A DNA stretch of 64,000 nucleotides from Croceitalea marina (GTDB lineage: Bacteria; Bacteroidota; Bacteroidia; Flavobacteriales; Flavobacteriaceae). Of this stretch, positions 50,902-59,881 are shown in pieces. The position numbers and the translations under genes were made by a program. The notes beneath the pieces were generated by a model that saw only the letters and a list, made by a program, of their open reading frames with translations, made no database searches and was not told the DNA's origin. The stretch is taken from NCBI RefSeq assembly GCF_042684265.1, contig NZ_JBHULB010000014.1:1-64000 (forward strand), written 5' to 3'. Each line of letters begins with the position of its first letter. The first letter of the stretch is position 1.

Positions 50902-51720
50902 ATGAAAACGAAAGTTAAATTTCCAAATCTATGGCATTCCATTATTATAACAATAGTTATGAGTGTGCTGGTTATTATTGCGGTAATCATGCAAACAATG
51001 ATAAAACCATATTTAAAAATAGATAGAGAGCTTTTAAGACTTTTAACTTATATAATAGCACTAATACCTGTTGCATTATTGTGTTTTATTATTTGGAAGA
51101 AATTAAACATTGGTGTCTCGAACTTTGAAAATCTAAAATTTAATTTTTGGTCGGTTCCATTGGTTTCTATAGGTGCTTTTTTAACGATGCTAATCACTTC
51201 TCAGCTTAGCACTGTTGTACCAATGCCAGATAGTGTTAAAAATCAAATACTAGAAATGATGGACGAATATAGTATCTGGTCATTTCTATTAATGGTCATA
51301 TGTGCTCCTTTCTTAGAAGAGTATATTTTTCGAGGGGTTATATTAAGAGGACTTTTATTTAGAATGAAACCAATTTTGGCAATTATAATTTCTAGTATTC
51401 TATTTGGTATGGCGCACCTTAATCCTTGGCAATTTATAGGCGCATTTTTTATTGGAATTTTTTCAGGATGGCTGTATTATAGAACAAAGAATTTACTATT
51501 ATCAATTCTGGTACATTTTATCTGCAACCTATTTGGATATCTTACTCGAGTGTACTTAAGCCGAAATCCTGAAATGATTTCCTGGGATAATGTCTACTCT
51601 ATTTTTGGGTTGGAAGAAACTTTGCCATATACATTACTAAACCTATTTATACTGGTGACTATCATAATTGTTCTGAATCGCAATCTTAAAAAAGAAACTT
51701 GCAAAATCAAAAACATATGA
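50902..51720 (+). CDS. CPBP family intramembrane glutamic endopeptidase
   Basis: 272 residues from the ATG at 50902, 2 bp after the preceding stop. About eight helices. CPBP motifs: E-E-Y-I-F-R (~136-141, paired Glu and Arg), F-G-M-A-H-L-N-P-W-Q-F (~168-178, His) and H-F-I-C-N-L-F-G (~210-217). These are Rce1-like proteases that cut inside the inner membrane; in bacteria they often serve immunity to, or processing of, small peptides. The stretch H-L-N-P-W-Q-F...G-I-F-S-G-W-x-Y-Y-R-T is nearly shared with the CPBP half of the gene at 59.9 kb, so the two are paralogues. Confidence 0.9.
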   Translation: MKTKVKFPNLWHSIIITIVMSVLVIIAVIMQTMIKPYLKIDRELLRLLTYIIALIPVALLCFIIWKKLNIGVSNFENLKFNFWSVPLVSIGAFLTMLITSQLSTVVPMPDSVKNQILEMMDEYSIWSFLLMVICAPFLEEYIFRGVILRGLLFRMKPILAIIISSILFGMAHLNPWQFIGAFFIGIFSGWLYYRTKNLLLSILVHFICNLFGYLTRVYLSRNPEMISWDNVYSIFGLEETLPYTLLNLFILVTIIIVLNRNLKKETCKIKNI

Positions 51721-52235
51721 AAGCAAAGAAACTATTATTTGTAATAATGCTATTGGTGTCTACTTTATGTTTAGCGCAACATAATTCATCAATTGTTTAT
51801 GAAGCTGATAAAAATGGCAAAGTATTAAAAGGGAATTTGAAAAAATTACTTGAACATGTACAAAATGGGAGGTCCGTTAGAGTTGGTTGGATGCTCCCAA
51901 TTATGAACCCAAAAACAAATGAGAGAACCGATATGTGGCATTGGACAGATGCTGGTTTTATAACGGTATTGAATGGTCATGTGTTTGCCCAAATACATGG
52001 TATTTTTCAGCAAGGACCTGGGTTTGAAAACCCTCCCTCTGTCTTTTTGGCGTCAGACAAACCCGACTCGTGGGTAGCAATACTTGGTACTACTGGTGTA
52101 ATGAGACAAAAATTCACTCAAAATGAAAAGATGGTAGAAGCTTTAAAGAACTCGGGATTTACAGACGAACAAGTGAAAGAAGAATTAAAAAAAATGGAGA
52201 TAATGAAACTTAGGACAAGATGGGTTGTTCAATAA
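51717..52235 (+). CDS. Secreted protein, unknown family (VirK-like pattern)
   Basis: 172 residues from the ATG at 51717, which overlaps the CPBP stop (ATGA); a TTG six codons earlier also opens the frame. Signal peptide K-L-L-F-V-I-M-L-L-V-S-T-L-C-L-A-Q. The segment 'G-K-V-L-K-G-N-L-K-K-L-L-E-H-V-Q-N-G-R-S-V-R-V-G-W' recalls the start of VirK-type secreted proteins. It is a relative of the protein at 57.4 kb, which shows 'G-E-T-L-L-G-S-K-E-N-V-I-K-A-I-R-E-G-A-D-I-K-I-G-W'. Both also share a C-terminal 'L-x-T-(S/T)-G-x-x' and a final R-W/W-F segment. No function known. Confidence 0.7.
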   Translation: MKAKKLLFVIMLLVSTLCLAQHNSSIVYEADKNGKVLKGNLKKLLEHVQNGRSVRVGWMLPIMNPKTNERTDMWHWTDAGFITVLNGHVFAQIHGIFQQGPGFENPPSVFLASDKPDSWVAILGTTGVMRQKFTQNEKMVEALKNSGFTDEQVKEELKKMEIMKLRTRWVVQ

Positions 52236-52266
52236 ATCTTATACTCAATTCTTGGCACAGATTAAT

Positions 52267-52914
52267 ATGAAAAGATTGAATTCTTTATTGTTTGCAATTA
52301 TAGTTGGTTTGTCATTTATTTTCTGTGATAAAGAAAATAATATTAACAGGATAGATTTAAATCTCGATGATTTTGAAGCAATCTCTAATCGTTTTCCGTT
52401 TGAAGATTTAAAGCCCGATAGTTCTGTAGATTACTGGGAACTGATATATTTTATTGACAATCGTGCAGAAGTTTTACTTAGTTCAGGGGTAAAATGTCAA
52501 GGAGCTCTTGAACAGGAAGAATGTATTATTCGATTTGATAAATTTACTAACCCAAGTGATGGCTTCGCCATTGATTGCTTACCTGATTTTTGTTTCTATT
52601 TTGTGAAGTACACTCTTGAAGAGACTACGACAGTAGCAACAAAAACTGATGAAATTATTAGATTCTTAGGGTCGGTAGACTCAAACGCCGATGCGATTCT
52701 TATAGCATTTTCAAAAGGGTATAAATTTAGCACTGAAAATGTAGAAATCGGTGGAATTCGTGAAACTCAATTTGGCTATGAGCTTTTAGTTACAAAGCTA
52801 ATCAACACCTGCAACCCGCTAAGAATTGATAGGTTCCATTTGCAAATAACTACAGATGCTGAAGTCACAGTAATAAATAGCGAAGTATACGATACCTCAG
52901 ATGATTGTATATAA
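52267..52914 (+). CDS. Putative lipoprotein of unknown function
   Basis: 215 residues from the ATG at 52267; the frame runs upstream to a TTG inside the previous gene but the signal (L-L-F-A-I-I-V-G-L-S-F-I-F-C-D) fits the downstream start and ends in a lipobox-like Cys. Six further cysteines in the body (C-Q, E-E-C-I, I-D-C-L-P-D-F-C, N-T-C, D-D-C) suggest disulfides, consistent with export. No domain recognised. Last gene of the island operon. Confidence 0.65.
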   Translation: MKRLNSLLFAIIVGLSFIFCDKENNINRIDLNLDDFEAISNRFPFEDLKPDSSVDYWELIYFIDNRAEVLLSSGVKCQGALEQEECIIRFDKFTNPSDGFAIDCLPDFCFYFVKYTLEETTTVATKTDEIIRFLGSVDSNADAILIAFSKGYKFSTENVEIGGIRETQFGYELLVTKLINTCNPLRIDRFHLQITTDAEVTVINSEVYDTSDDCI

Positions 52915-53399
52915 AACCTATTAGTGAATAGTCCAGAGAAATTGAAAAGTTCAAATGGCGTTCTAAATTTCGAAAATTATAATTATTAAACCTTGCCGAA
53001 AGGTAGATAAACTCAATAAAAAGTTAATTTCAAATGTATATTTAGATACAATTAGGATATTTTGCAATATGGTTGCTACAATAATCTATAATTACTAATA
53101 AGTTCATTTAAAATCCAATGTAATTTTGGTGAGCAATCAAATTTATTGATTTACAAATACCTAAAAATAAACCGTTTTCAGGCTTTTTCATTTTTATTGG
53201 TCCAGTTACACAGATGCCAAAATACATTTCTCTTTTAACGAATCTCCATCCCTCCTTCCAATAGAAACTTTATCGCCATCGCTTTCAGCACGGTTGTATT
53301 GAATTGCGCGTATTTTGAACTATTTTGGAAAAACACCTGCTAATGGTCAGCTACACAATTGAAAGATACATCAACGTCATTATTGTTTATATTTAAGTC
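52915..53399. other. 485-bp non-coding gap at the right end of the island
   Basis: Holds the second copy of the 27-bp repeat (53173-53199) and the control region of the AraC-type gene. The 200 bp after the repeat has stops in all frames and no motif that I can name; it may be decayed coding sequence. No tRNA found. Confidence 0.5.
53173..53199 (+). repeat. 27-bp direct repeat, right copy (candidate att site)
   Basis: Identical to 39698-39724. Here the left arm of the hairpin is missing (preceded by CCTAAAAATAAAC), so it is no longer a terminator but a bare copy of its right arm and tail. Confidence 0.7.
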
Positions 53400-54446
53400 G
53401 TGAATCTTGAACAGCAAAGTATTTTAATTTTTAGTGCCCTTGGCGCTTTTAATGGACTTCTTTTGAGTTTATACTTTCTTTATTTTAAAAAAGAAAAACG
53501 ACTTAGCGATTACTTTTTGGGAGCACTGATTTTGATGCTTAGTATACGCACCATAAAATCTGTATTTCTATATTTTAACCCCCATCTTTTTCAGCTTTTC
53601 GTCCAAATTGGTCTATCTGCATGTATTTTTATTGGTCCTTTTTATTATCTCTATGTAGTTTCGATGACTAAAAAAGAGCATCGGCTGAAAAAAACATGGT
53701 GGTGGTATATATTGCCGTTTCTTGTGCTGATTCTATTCTTGGGCATTCGCTATCCGTACTATGAATATCATAATATTTGGGCCCCTTTTATAAATCTTTT
53801 TTACAAACTGTGGTTTTTCTGTATTATCGCCGCAAGTGTTCATATGATTCCTATTGTTAAAAAGTTTTTTAACAATAGCCGGGAAATCGCAGATGAAGAA
53901 ATTTGGTTATTGAATATTTCCGTAGGTGTTTTCTTGGTGTATTTAGCTTACGACTTTGGAGAGTATACATCATATATTGTTGGGGCATTAACTTTTTCAT
54001 TCGTTTTTTATATTACCATTTTACTCTGGGTGTTTCGCCGAAATAAGAAAGCAATTGCTGCCGATTTACCTATTAAATATGCAAATTCAAGCATTTCGGA
54101 AGCTGAGGCCTCAAGGTTGATTGAAAAGCTCGACACCATTATGGAAAGCGAAAAGCTATATCTTGACCCGAAACTTACCTTATCAAAACTTAGTGAACGG
54201 TTAGAGGTTAAAAGAAAATCACTTTCTCAGTCCATCAATCAGATAAAAGGGTATAATTATTCTAAGTATATCGCCTGTCTCAGGGTTGAGGAGGCCAAAA
54301 TCATGCTCGCTTCTACAGATAAGAATCACCACAAAATTTCGGCCATTGCATACGATAGCGGTTTCAATAGTACGTCTTCTTTTAATGCCAGCTTCAAAGC
54401 GTTTGTTGGTCTTACTGCCAAAGAATACCGTGAATCCTTAAATTAA
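53400..54446 (+). CDS. AraC family regulator with N-terminal membrane domain
   Basis: 348 residues, starting at GTG. About seven hydrophobic helices (to ~residue 220) precede a cytoplasmic AraC/XylS DNA-binding domain (~245-348) with 'L-T-L-S-K-L-S-E-R-L-E-V-K-R-K-S-L-S-Q-S-I-N' and 'I-S-A-I-A-Y-D-S-G-F-N-S-T-S-S-F-N-A-S-F-K', the two helix-turn-helix motifs. This is a known Bacteroidota layout for membrane-bound regulators. It probably controls the genes that follow in the same direction (DJ-1/PfpI and serine hydrolases), by position only. Confidence 0.9.
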   Translation: MNLEQQSILIFSALGAFNGLLLSLYFLYFKKEKRLSDYFLGALILMLSIRTIKSVFLYFNPHLFQLFVQIGLSACIFIGPFYYLYVVSMTKKEHRLKKTWWWYILPFLVLILFLGIRYPYYEYHNIWAPFINLFYKLWFFCIIAASVHMIPIVKKFFNNSREIADEEIWLLNISVGVFLVYLAYDFGEYTSYIVGALTFSFVFYITILLWVFRRNKKAIAADLPIKYANSSISEAEASRLIEKLDTIMESEKLYLDPKLTLSKLSERLEVKRKSLSQSINQIKGYNYSKYIACLRVEEAKIMLASTDKNHHKISAIAYDSGFNSTSSFNASFKAFVGLTAKEYRESLN

Positions 54447-54542
54447 TGCTAATTGATTACCAGAATCATGATTCTGGTAGGATTATCCTTTGCTGTTTTC
54501 TTTTTTTGACCAGAAATTAATGAATTGAAATCATCAAATTAT

Positions 54543-55676
54543 ATGATTACAAAGAAACTACGCTATCTTGTGTTTTTTGGATACGTTAGTTGCATATTCT
54601 CTCAAACCGAAGAAGTAGCAATACATAACGTAATTGACAGTTATGTCCTAGGCACTGCATACAACCAATCCGAAAAAGTTTTATCTGCATTTTTACCTGG
54701 GGCCAACATGTTTTTAGACCATAAAGACAAGCCTTTATTCATAATGAAAGTTGAAGAATATGCGAATCGCATTGATGGGTCAAAAGCGGGTCAATTCAAC
54801 GGAAGGATAACCAATATTTTAAATATTGACCGATTTGGAGGCATTGCAACAGCCAAATTGGAGGTGTTACTACCCGAAGCAAACCTTAGATTTATCGACT
54901 ATTTATTATTAAAAAAACTGGATGACGGCTGGAAAATCATTAGCAAGACCGCGGGCAGCGAAAATACCGATAAGAATGGTGAAAAGGTGCTTTTAGTTGT
55001 TTCGAACGTATCAAAACAAGGAGATTCTGAACTGCCGGCAGGTAATAGTTTTTCAGAAGTGGTTGTGGCTTACGATGAATATAAAAAGGCAGGGTACCAT
55101 GTAGATGTAGTTAGCCCTAAAGGCGGAAAAATCCCACTGGCTTATATAAATCCCGCAGATAGCCTGCAGCTACAATATTTGTATGACACTGATTTTATAT
55201 ATGCCATTTCACATACCCAAAAACCAGAAGAAATAAGCCCTGATGACTATGTTGTTCTTCAATTTACCGGAGGTAGTGCCCCTATATTTGATATTCCCCA
55301 AAATATTGAACTCCAAGATATCGCTATGAAAATCTATGAAAATAACGGCGTAATCGCTGCGGTTTGCCATGGCACGGCGGGTATTGTAAACTTAAAAACT
55401 AAAGATGGACAATATCTTATTAAAAACAAAAGGGTAAACGGTGTGCCCGACTCCCACGAGAGCAAACAATTGCCGCACTACGCCCAATACCCTTTTATTA
55501 TAGAAACACTTTTAAAAGAAAGGGGAGGGAATTTTTATCACTCAAAAATTGGCACTCCGCATATGGAAGTCGATGGTCGTTTGGTAACAGGGCAGAATTC
55601 ACTCTCTTCAGAGATGGTTACCAGAAAAAGTATCGAAATCAGTAAAAAATTAATCGCTTCGAAATTGATAAAATGA
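54543..55676 (+). CDS. Secreted NTF2-like plus DJ-1/PfpI glutamine-amidotransferase-like protein
   Basis: 377 residues from the ATG at 54543 (a TTG six codons earlier is possible). Signal-like start (L-V-F-F-G-Y-V-S-C-I-F-S-Q). Residues ~20-125 are a lumazine-binding/DUF4440-like NTF2 fold with 'L-L-L-K-K-L-D-D-G-W-K-I'; ~145-377 a DJ-1/PfpI (Hsp31-like) domain with 'S-P-K-G-G-K' (~195) and nucleophile elbow A-A-V-C-H-G-T-A-G (~283-291). Members are glyoxalases, chaperones or deglycases; an exported one with an NTF2 domain is unusual. Its stop overlaps the next start (ATGATG). Confidence 0.83.
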   Translation: MITKKLRYLVFFGYVSCIFSQTEEVAIHNVIDSYVLGTAYNQSEKVLSAFLPGANMFLDHKDKPLFIMKVEEYANRIDGSKAGQFNGRITNILNIDRFGGIATAKLEVLLPEANLRFIDYLLLKKLDDGWKIISKTAGSENTDKNGEKVLLVVSNVSKQGDSELPAGNSFSEVVVAYDEYKKAGYHVDVVSPKGGKIPLAYINPADSLQLQYLYDTDFIYAISHTQKPEEISPDDYVVLQFTGGSAPIFDIPQNIELQDIAMKIYENNGVIAAVCHGTAGIVNLKTKDGQYLIKNKRVNGVPDSHESKQLPHYAQYPFIIETLLKERGGNFYHSKIGTPHMEVDGRLVTGQNSLSSEMVTRKSIEISKKLIASKLIK

Positions 55677-57385
55677 TGAAAAAAAATTTTAAAAGATACA
55701 TCAGCATCATAGCAATCATTATGGTTTCACCGATGATGATTTATGGACAAACAAAAGTTAGTCAAGAACTTGAGCAACAAATCGATTCTATTTTTAGCAC
55801 TTTTAAAGAACAACCGGGTTGTGCGATAGCTGTTGCAAAAAATGGCAAGACACTATTTCAAAAAGGATATGGCTTGGCAAATATGTCGTATAACATTCCG
55901 GTTACTACAGAAACGATATTTGATGTTGCTTCTAACTCCAAACAGTTTACGGCAGCATGTATCTTTCTGCTTGAGCAAGAGGGTAAGTTAGAGATCAATG
56001 ATCCAATTCAGAAGTATTTACCAGAAATCCCTAATTATCCTCAAGGGGATATCACCATTAAAAATTTAATTCATCATACCAGCGGTGTTCGCAGTTATTT
56101 AGCAACCTTACATTCTAAAAATACCTTCTGGGGCGATAGCTTTAACAATGAAGATGCTATTAAAATATTGGCAAGACATAAAGGATTAAACTTTCCTACT
56201 GGAACACGCTATTATTATAGCAATACAAACTATGCACTTTTAGCCAGCATAGTAGAAAAAGTAAGCGGCCAATCGCTTGCAGAATATGCTAAAAATCATC
56301 TGTTTAAGCCTTTAGGCATGGAGCATACATTTTTTAAGGAAAAGAGAGATACCATCATCAAAAATGTTGCTATCGGCTATGAGTTAAATGGAGAATCTTT
56401 TACAGAAAATCATAACTATAATGCTACTGTTGTCGGCGACGGGGGATTGCATACCAACTTGCAGGATTTTGTGCGTTGGAGCGATAATTTAAAAACTGGA
56501 AAAGTTGGTGGTGAACAATTTATAAAAAGAATGATTACTCCTGGCAAATTAAATAATGGAGAAGAGATAAGTTATGCAGGCGGACTGTTTTACGAAAATC
56601 ATTATGACATTGACGGTTTGCCAAGAGTTGCTCATAGCGGAAGTTGGGCGGGATTTCGGTCACTATTCTATAAATTTTTAAATCATGACACCTCTATAAT
56701 CTTACTTAGTAATAATGCGAATACCAATGTCTGGCAATTACTAGATCAAATAGTGCCTCTTTTTTTAAATGAAGAGATTACTCAGGCAAGGCAGGGCATA
56801 AGTGCCAACAGCGGTCATGAAATGGAGCCATTAACACTCACGAACAATCAAAAGAAAAAGTTCATTAGTAAGTATTATAGTACTTTAAATGGTTATTTAA
56901 GGGAGATTTCATTAGAAGATAATCGTTTGGTTTATAAGCGCCCCGGGGCCAATCCAGTTCCATTAGTTGCTATAGCTCCGAATGTGTTAATCTATGAGCA
57001 TACAGCACGGGTGAAGTTTTTATTCGACAAGAATTCGTTCAATTCATTTGTAGTGACCATTAATGACCAAGAACCAATGCCCTATCAAAAATATATTGAG
57101 CATACATACAAACAGTCCGATTTGAAACAGTTTGAAAACAACTATTATAATGAAGATGTGGACGAATTTTTTCAAATTGTTGCTGTAGAGAACGAATTAC
57201 AAGTATTGGTAAAAGGAGCGGAAATTTTCCGTTTGCAGGGCATTGCGGAAGATATATTTACCTCAGAACATTCAGGATATATTCATTTTGAAAGGAATCA
57301 AAATAATACAATAACAGGTTTTACCAGATATGATGACCATTTGTATAATTTGAAACACACTATAGTAAAACCTACAAGTAGTTGA
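55673..57385 (+). CDS. Class C beta-lactamase-like serine hydrolase (periplasmic)
   Basis: 570 residues with a signal peptide (ends M-M-I-Y-G-Q). Penicillin-binding-fold motifs: S-N-S-K (~93, nucleophile S and K), Y-S-N (~181) and H-S-G-S-W-A-G (~322, KTG equivalent). Residues ~400-570 are an extra beta domain (DUF3471-like). Such enzymes act on peptides, esters or amides, seldom on beta-lactams; role here unknown. It overlaps the DJ-1 gene by ATGA and is followed 10 bp later by the small lipoprotein gene. Confidence 0.87.
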   Translation: MMKKNFKRYISIIAIIMVSPMMIYGQTKVSQELEQQIDSIFSTFKEQPGCAIAVAKNGKTLFQKGYGLANMSYNIPVTTETIFDVASNSKQFTAACIFLLEQEGKLEINDPIQKYLPEIPNYPQGDITIKNLIHHTSGVRSYLATLHSKNTFWGDSFNNEDAIKILARHKGLNFPTGTRYYYSNTNYALLASIVEKVSGQSLAEYAKNHLFKPLGMEHTFFKEKRDTIIKNVAIGYELNGESFTENHNYNATVVGDGGLHTNLQDFVRWSDNLKTGKVGGEQFIKRMITPGKLNNGEEISYAGGLFYENHYDIDGLPRVAHSGSWAGFRSLFYKFLNHDTSIILLSNNANTNVWQLLDQIVPLFLNEEITQARQGISANSGHEMEPLTLTNNQKKKFISKYYSTLNGYLREISLEDNRLVYKRPGANPVPLVAIAPNVLIYEHTARVKFLFDKNSFNSFVVTINDQEPMPYQKYIEHTYKQSDLKQFENNYYNEDVDEFFQIVAVENELQVLVKGAEIFRLQGIAEDIFTSEHSGYIHFERNQNNTITGFTRYDDHLYNLKHTIVKPTSS

Positions 57386-57395
57386 GTTTAAGAAA

Positions 57396-57893
57396 ATGAA
57401 AGCCAATCGGTCACCTAGTAATTTTCAAACTTGCTTGCTTTGGGTTTGCATAGCCTTCTCAATCTGTACTTCTTGTAAAAAAGAAAGTCGCTCTCTTGAA
57501 GTACAGCTGCTTTATAAGAATGCTAAAAATGGAGAAACCCTTTTAGGTTCCAAGGAAAATGTTATTAAGGCAATTAGAGAAGGTGCGGATATTAAAATTG
57601 GTTGGCAATCTGTGGGAAAAACAAGAAAAATTGAACATTTAAGTTCACCAATATGGTTAGCGATTTTAAATGAAAAAGAGGTTGTGGCTTACCTTGACCC
57701 ACAGATTTTTGCCGATACGGATTGGAAGAACCTATCTGCTTCGTATGAAGATTATGAGAATCTGTATGTCGAATGGCGCGTGGTTTTAACCACTTCGGGA
57801 AATTTCGATGCTGTTTGGTATAATAGAAAATCAGATTCCGTGGTGCGAAGAGTTCCGCAAAATCATGAAATGACCTGGTTTGCTCGGTTTTAA
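57396..57893 (+). CDS. Small lipoprotein, paralogue of the secreted protein at 51.7 kb
   Basis: 165 residues. Signal with lipobox-like F-S-I-C-T-S-C (~21-27). The conserved opening is 'N-G-E-T-L-L-G' followed by 'A-I-R-E-G-A-D-I-K-I-G-W', then a beta-rich body ending in a W-F-A-R-F tail. It shares the layout with the protein at 51717 and lies between two serine hydrolases, while the other copy lies next to a CPBP protease. No function known. Confidence 0.72.
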   Translation: MKANRSPSNFQTCLLWVCIAFSICTSCKKESRSLEVQLLYKNAKNGETLLGSKENVIKAIREGADIKIGWQSVGKTRKIEHLSSPIWLAILNEKEVVAYLDPQIFADTDWKNLSASYEDYENLYVEWRVVLTTSGNFDAVWYNRKSDSVVRRVPQNHEMTWFARF

Positions 57894-58017
57894 TTGAAAA
57901 AATCAACTAATTGAACTGATGCAGTTATGAAATATGTTTTGTTTTACTAATTATTTATTTGAGCGATATAATCATATAGCCCCAATTAATACCACCAGAA
58001 AATTAGTACTTAATTCT

Positions 58018-59859
58018 ATGAAAAAATCGTTCACTATAATAATAACACTAATTGCCATAGTATTAGGCTCAACGAATAGTTTTGGTCAAGGTAAAACGGA
58101 AATACTGCTTGATAGTCTTGAAAGTTATATTGAAAAGAAACTTATCCCAGGTGCAATGATTGGCATTGTTACTGCCGACAGTACAATCTTTGTGGGTGGT
58201 ATAGGTTATGCAGATATTCAAAAGAAAGAAAAAGTTACCGAGAAACATTTATTTCGTCAAGGGTCAATTTCTAAATCATTTACGGCGATGGGACTCTATA
58301 AATTACTTGGAGATTCACCATATGATTTAAGTACGCCTATAATTGAAATCGATAAGAATATTCCATTTACAAATAAATGGAAAGACAAATCTCCAGTTAG
58401 AGTATCGCATCTTTTAGAACACACTTCTGGTTTTGAAGATTTTCATCTTCATGCTATGTACAATACAAAATACAACACTCTTCCGGACATAATTAATTTG
58501 GTTAATGACCATAGAAATTCGTTACATTCTAGATGGATGCCAGGGACAAAAAAAGCATATGCAAATCCGAATTATATTCTTGCTGGGCATTTAATTGAAA
58601 AGATATCAAATAATTCTTTTACTGAATATGTTGATAGAAACATTCTAAAACCAATAGGGATGAGGTCTTCGGGTTATTTTTTTAATAAACCTGAGGATAA
58701 ATTATTCGCTCAAGGCTACCAACGAAACGGTAAAATCTTAAATCCTATAGAATTCGCCACAATAAATGGCAGTCCGGCAGGAGACTTTTGTGCAAATGCC
58801 GTTGATATGGCCGCATACCTTCAGCACATGATCAAGCGTGACACCTCGGTATTTTCAAAAGAAGAGTTTGAGAGAATCGAAAGTCCCAAGACCAGTATTG
58901 CAGCTAAGAATGGATTGATAGTTGGATATGGACTTGGTAATTATTCCATATGGAAAAATGGTTTTCTTTTTCATGGCCATGGAGGGCAAATAGATGGTTT
59001 TACCTCACGATATGTTTACTCAAGAGATGCAGGTATCGGAGTGGCGGTGGCAATAAATAGAAACGGAAACGCAAACGAAATCGTCGATGAAATCTTGGAG
59101 CAGGTTTTAAGCACTGTAAATAAAATGAATGAGAATAGAAAAATAGTGCCGATTCCAGATTCAATGAAAGACGAATTTTCAGGATTTTACGAATTCAAAA
59201 GCCCCAAAAGTAAACTAACGACCTTTCCGGATGATATGCTCGCCGGATTGAAATTAGATTTTCAAAAAGAGAAAGTGATTACAAGGACCTTGTTAGGAAA
59301 ATCTAAAGACACTTTATATTATGCAGGTAAGAACCAATTCTATTTAAACGATGATGGTGTGCCATCTGTGCTGTTGATAGCTAAAAATTCTGAAAACAAG
59401 GTCTTATGGATAAATGATAATTATACAGTGCGGCAATCATGGTTAAAAAGAATTTTTCTTTTTTTTGGCATATTATTATCTGTAGTCTTAGTACTTGCCT
59501 TCACATTGTCTAGTTTGATATGGCTAATCAGAAATGGCTTTAGAAAAAACAAAAAAAGCCCAGTCAATCAGCTTACTATTTTTGGAGTTGGCGTCTCATT
59601 TATCTTAATTTTTGTTGGTTTTGGTACAACTGCGAGTAATTTAAAATCTTTTTCAGGCATAGACTTCCCCTCCGTACTCACGTATTTGAGCTCATTCACT
59701 TTTGTTATCATGTCGGTATTTTCAATTTATAGGTGTTTTAAGTTAACCGGATCTAAGGTCTTTAATGGTTTGTATATACTTACTTCTATAGGAGCGCTAT
59801 CACTAGCATGGTATTTATGGAGCATTGGCTTTATTGGACTAAAAATGTGGAATTATTAG
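58018..59859 (+). CDS. Class C beta-lactamase-like serine hydrolase with C-terminal membrane helices
   Basis: 613 residues from the ATG at 58018, which begins a signal peptide (I-T-L-I-A-I-V-L-G-S-T-N-S-F-G-Q); the frame is open for 28 codons more upstream but that part has no signal character. Motifs S-I-S-K (~81, nucleophile and Lys), Y-A-N (~180) and H-G-H-G-G (~318). After a ~75-residue linker domain, about four helices (~480-613) anchor it in the membrane. Likely a periplasmic peptidase/esterase of the penicillin-binding fold; substrate unknown. Confidence 0.87.
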   Translation: MKKSFTIIITLIAIVLGSTNSFGQGKTEILLDSLESYIEKKLIPGAMIGIVTADSTIFVGGIGYADIQKKEKVTEKHLFRQGSISKSFTAMGLYKLLGDSPYDLSTPIIEIDKNIPFTNKWKDKSPVRVSHLLEHTSGFEDFHLHAMYNTKYNTLPDIINLVNDHRNSLHSRWMPGTKKAYANPNYILAGHLIEKISNNSFTEYVDRNILKPIGMRSSGYFFNKPEDKLFAQGYQRNGKILNPIEFATINGSPAGDFCANAVDMAAYLQHMIKRDTSVFSKEEFERIESPKTSIAAKNGLIVGYGLGNYSIWKNGFLFHGHGGQIDGFTSRYVYSRDAGIGVAVAINRNGNANEIVDEILEQVLSTVNKMNENRKIVPIPDSMKDEFSGFYEFKSPKSKLTTFPDDMLAGLKLDFQKEKVITRTLLGKSKDTLYYAGKNQFYLNDDGVPSVLLIAKNSENKVLWINDNYTVRQSWLKRIFLFFGILLSVVLVLAFTLSSLIWLIRNGFRKNKKSPVNQLTIFGVGVSFILIFVGFGTTASNLKSFSGIDFPSVLTYLSSFTFVIMSVFSIYRCFKLTGSKVFNGLYILTSIGALSLAWYLWSIGFIGLKMWNY

Positions 59860-59881
59860 ATAATGCTGAAAATCGAATTCT

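Noticed and set aside
56038..56047. CCTCAAGGGG, resembling the hairpin core of the DUF559-element terminus
   Set aside because: Only 10 bp match, without the flanking consensus, and it encodes Pro-Gln-Gly in a serine hydrolase; coincidence.
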